A DNA stretch of 16,336 nt, from the NCBI GenBank assembly GCA_002373855.1, contig DFKO01000200.1:1-16336 (forward strand), read 5' to 3'. Below the pieces are notes generated by a model. That model saw only the letters and a program-made list of their open reading frames with translations, was not told where the DNA came from and searched no databases. How positions within the stretch are numbered: the stretch's first letter is position 1; every line of letters starts with the position of its first letter. The translations under genes were made by a program, and so were the position numbers. This DNA comes from Lachnospiraceae bacterium UBA3643. Its GTDB lineage: Bacteria; Bacillota; Clostridia; Lachnospirales; Lachnospiraceae. Shown here piece after piece: positions 14,370 through 16,336 of the stretch.

Positions 14370-15173
14370 ATGAGCATGAAAAAGAGAAAAGAACCTGCTG
14401 TTATATACAGTCAGGAAAAAATAGCGGAAGGGATCTATTCACTCTGGATAAAGACCTCATTTGCAGGAGAGGCAAGGCCGGGACAGTTTCTCGGAGTATA
14501 TATAAATAATGATGCAAAGCTCCTGGCAAGACCTATCAGTATATGTGATGTAAATAAAGAGGAAGGTCTGCTCCGTATGGTATACAGGACAGCCGGAGAG
14601 GGTACTAAAGAGCTGGCATCCTATGAGCCGGGCACAGAGATACAGGTCCTCGGAGTACTGGGCAACGGATATGAGAGCGCCCTTGATACAGATGATTTAA
14701 ATAAAGCCCTTGGTGACAAAAAGGTTATTGTCATCGGAGGAGGTATAGGTATTCCTCCCATGCTCTTAACAGCCAAGGCCCTTGATAAGGAGCCCGAGAT
14801 AGTCCTTGGATATTCTAACGGTGATCTCTTCCTCGAGGATGAGTTTGAGGATGTGGGCAATCTCCATATCGCCACAGTAGACGGTAGCGTGGGTACAAAG
14901 GGTACAGTCATTGATGCCATAAAAGAGGATGAGATAGAGGGCGATGTCATATTTGCCTGCGGACCCATGACCATGCTTAAGGCTATAAAGCAGTATGCCC
15001 GGGAAAACGGCATGAAGGCATATATCTCCCTGGAGGAGCGTATGGCCTGCGGTATAGGTGCATGCCTGGGATGTGTATGCAGGACTGTTAATAAGGATCA
15101 TCATACCCATGTAAACAATACCCGTATCTGTGTGGAAGGCCCCATATTTGATGCAGAGGATGTTGATATCTGA
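14370..15173 (+). CDS. pyrK: Dihydroorotate dehydrogenase B, electron transfer subunit
   Basis: PyrK passes electrons from the FMN of PyrD through a 2Fe-2S cluster and FAD to NAD+. The 267-aa length is normal. RPISICDV (from residue 54) binds FAD, GGGIGIPPM (123-131) binds the pyridine nucleotide, and FACGPMTML (195-203) is the conserved C-terminal ferredoxin-reductase motif. The cluster is held by C227, C232, C235 and C254 in ACGIGACLGC...RICVEGP. The start follows AGGAG at 14353-14357 by 12 nt; a second ATG two codons later is possible. It lies 105 nt after pyrC, a gap with a weak promoter-like TTGTCA/TATAGT pair (14323-14349, 15-nt spacer), so it may also be transcribed separately. Confidence 0.95.
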   Translation: MSMKKRKEPAVIYSQEKIAEGIYSLWIKTSFAGEARPGQFLGVYINNDAKLLARPISICDVNKEEGLLRMVYRTAGEGTKELASYEPGTEIQVLGVLGNGYESALDTDDLNKALGDKKVIVIGGGIGIPPMLLTAKALDKEPEIVLGYSNGDLFLEDEFEDVGNLHIATVDGSVGTKGTVIDAIKEDEIEGDVIFACGPMTMLKAIKQYARENGMKAYISLEERMACGIGACLGCVCRTVNKDHHTHVNNTRICVEGPIFDAEDVDI

Positions 15174-15234
15174 TAAAAACCGGTTCGTAAATCTGATGGT
15201 ATGAGACAAATATATTTTTGACAGGAGATAATCT

Positions 15235-16131
15235 ATGAATACAAGTGTAAATATAGCAGGCGTAGAGCTCAAAAACCCTGTGATGACCGCATCCGGCACA
15301 TTCGGATCCGGCATGGAATACGCAGATATGGTTGATCTGAATAAGCTCGGAGCCGTAGTCACAAAAGGTGTATCTGATAAGGCATGGGAGGGCAATCCTA
15401 CTCCCAGAGTAGCTGAGGTAACAGGGGGCATGCTCAATGCCATCGGACTCCAGAATCCCGGTATAGATGTATTTATCGAGAGGGATATACCTTTTCTCAA
15501 AAAGTATGACACAAAGATTATTGTCAATGTATGTGGCCACAGCGTTGAGGAATACTTAAATGTAGTAGAGCGACTGGCCGATCAGCCCATAGACATGATG
15601 GAGATAAATGTATCATGCCCCAACGTAAAGCAGGGAGCCCTCCAGTTTGGCCAGGACCCGAAGGTTCTCGAGGAAGTGACTAAAGAGATCAAGGCTCATG
15701 CCAAGCAGCCGGTCATCATGAAGCTCTCACCTAATGTGACGAGTATAAAGGATATGGCCCTGGCAGCAGAGGCGGGAGGCGCCGATGCGATATCACTCAT
15801 CAATACACTGATAGGTATGAAGATCGATATATACAGAAAGAAGTTTGTCCTCGCTAATAAGACAGGCGGTTTCTCCGGACCTGCAGTAAAGCCTGTAGCG
15901 GTAAGGATGGTATACGAGGCATCCCATGCAGTAAAGATCCCCGTAATAGGTATGGGCGGTATAGCTACGGGAGAGGACGCAGTAGAGTTTCTCATGGCAG
16001 GAGCTACAGCTGTCTCAGTCGGTACAGCAAACTTTGCCGAGCCAAAGTCTACGGAAAAAGTGATAAAGGGCATTGAGGATTATATGATCTCCCAGAAGAT
16101 AGATGATATTAAGGATATCGTGAGATTGTAA
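15235..16131 (+). CDS. pyrD: Dihydroorotate dehydrogenase B, catalytic subunit
   Basis: This FMN enzyme oxidises dihydroorotate to orotate, the fourth step of pyrimidine synthesis, in complex with PyrK. The 298-aa product shows [10 protein letters not shown] (17-26) at the FMN site and K44 in [13 protein letters not shown] carries the class 1 catalytic base C128, KLSPNV follows at 163-168, and IGMGGI (238-243) binds the FMN phosphate. Cys rather than Ser at the catalytic place and the pyrK neighbour identify the NAD-dependent class 1B type typical of Firmicutes. ATG 15235 follows CAGGAG by 8 nt. The gene is intact and lies 61 nt after pyrK. Confidence 0.96.
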   Translation: MNTSVNIAGVELKNPVMTASGTFGSGMEYADMVDLNKLGAVVTKGVSDKAWEGNPTPRVAEVTGGMLNAIGLQNPGIDVFIERDIPFLKKYDTKIIVNVCGHSVEEYLNVVERLADQPIDMMEINVSCPNVKQGALQFGQDPKVLEEVTKEIKAHAKQPVIMKLSPNVTSIKDMALAAEAGGADAISLINTLIGMKIDIYRKKFVLANKTGGFSGPAVKPVAVRMVYEASHAVKIPVIGMGGIATGEDAVEFLMAGATAVSVGTANFAEPKSTEKVIKGIEDYMISQKIDDIKDIVRL

Positions 16132-16157
16132 TATTAAATATAAAAGGAGAGGAAAAG

Positions 16158-16336
16158 ATGAGTTACATTCTGGAATGCAGAAACCTGACAAAGAGATATG
16201 GCCATGTAACAGCCCTCGATAATGTCTCTTTTTCACTCGAGAGCGGCCATGTGGTAGGGCTCCTCGGACCTAACGGCAGCGGTAAGACTACTCTCATAAA
16301 GTTAATAAACGAGCTCCTCACTCCAAGTGAAGGAGA
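16158..16336 (+). CDS. ABC transporter ATP-binding protein, 3' end outside window
   Basis: Only the first 59 codons are visible. They begin [20 protein letters not shown] and contain the Walker A motif GPNGSGKTT, typical of ABC ATPases of the CcmA/multidrug-export type. The ribosome site AGGAGAGG at 16145-16152 is strong. The gene follows pyrD by 26 nt and may share its transcript, although a functional link with pyrimidine synthesis is not evident. The substrate cannot be told from this part. Confidence 0.9.
   Translation, partial: MSYILECRNLTKRYGHVTALDNVSFSLESGHVVGLLGPNGSGKTTLIKLINELLTPSEG

Noticed and set aside
14766..15540. Long minus-strand frames opposite pyrK and pyrD
   Set aside because: They are shadows of two certain + strand genes; their translations show no domain and there is no ribosome site.

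Overview
All genes in this window lie on the + strand. Strong AGGAGG-type ribosome binding sites, AT-rich coding sequence, a two-subunit (class 1B) dihydroorotate dehydrogenase and the general style of the proteins point to a Gram-positive anaerobe of the Clostridia, most likely a Lachnospiraceae gut or rumen bacterium. This is an inference from protein style, not from a marker gene.

Region 1 (1-5950) is a type I restriction-modification operon: the 3'-terminal two thirds of hsdR, a 51-codon Lys-rich small ORF whose start overlaps the hsdR stop, hsdM, a DUF1016/YhcG-type PDDEXK nuclease gene inserted between hsdM and hsdS, and hsdS with two target recognition domains. Stops and starts overlap at three of the junctions (TAATG, 8 nt, ATGA), so translation is probably coupled.

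Region 2 (5951-11200) is AT-rich accessory DNA. It carries several small unknown genes, a 310-aa protein with a C-terminal HEPN-like RX4H motif (ApeA-like), a 77-aa conserved small protein, gene debris with hairpins, a 534-aa protein with a Vsr/DUF559-like nuclease core flanked by zinc ribbons (five complete, the last one half missing), and a PIN-like nuclease with Lys-rich linkers. A strong intrinsic terminator closes the region at 11176-11198.

Region 3 (11201-12884) is a two-gene operon resembling a toxin-antitoxin system: a short HipA-type Ser/Thr kinase first, then a 268-aa protein with a DUF2442-like middle and a C-terminal helix-turn-helix. Two matching TACTTGAC-N4-GTCAAGTA palindromes sit on and just after a sigma-A-like promoter, which suggests autorepression.

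Region 4 (12885-16336) looks like core chromosome: an unusual 10-bp-phased TATATAAT array, then pyrC, pyrK and pyrD of de novo pyrimidine synthesis, and the start of an ABC transporter ATPase gene.

Regions 1-3 together look like a defence island next to a housekeeping pyrimidine locus. The least described candidates are the short HEPN protein, the zinc-ribbon/Vsr nuclease, the PIN protein, and the kinase-first HipA-like operon with its paired operators.
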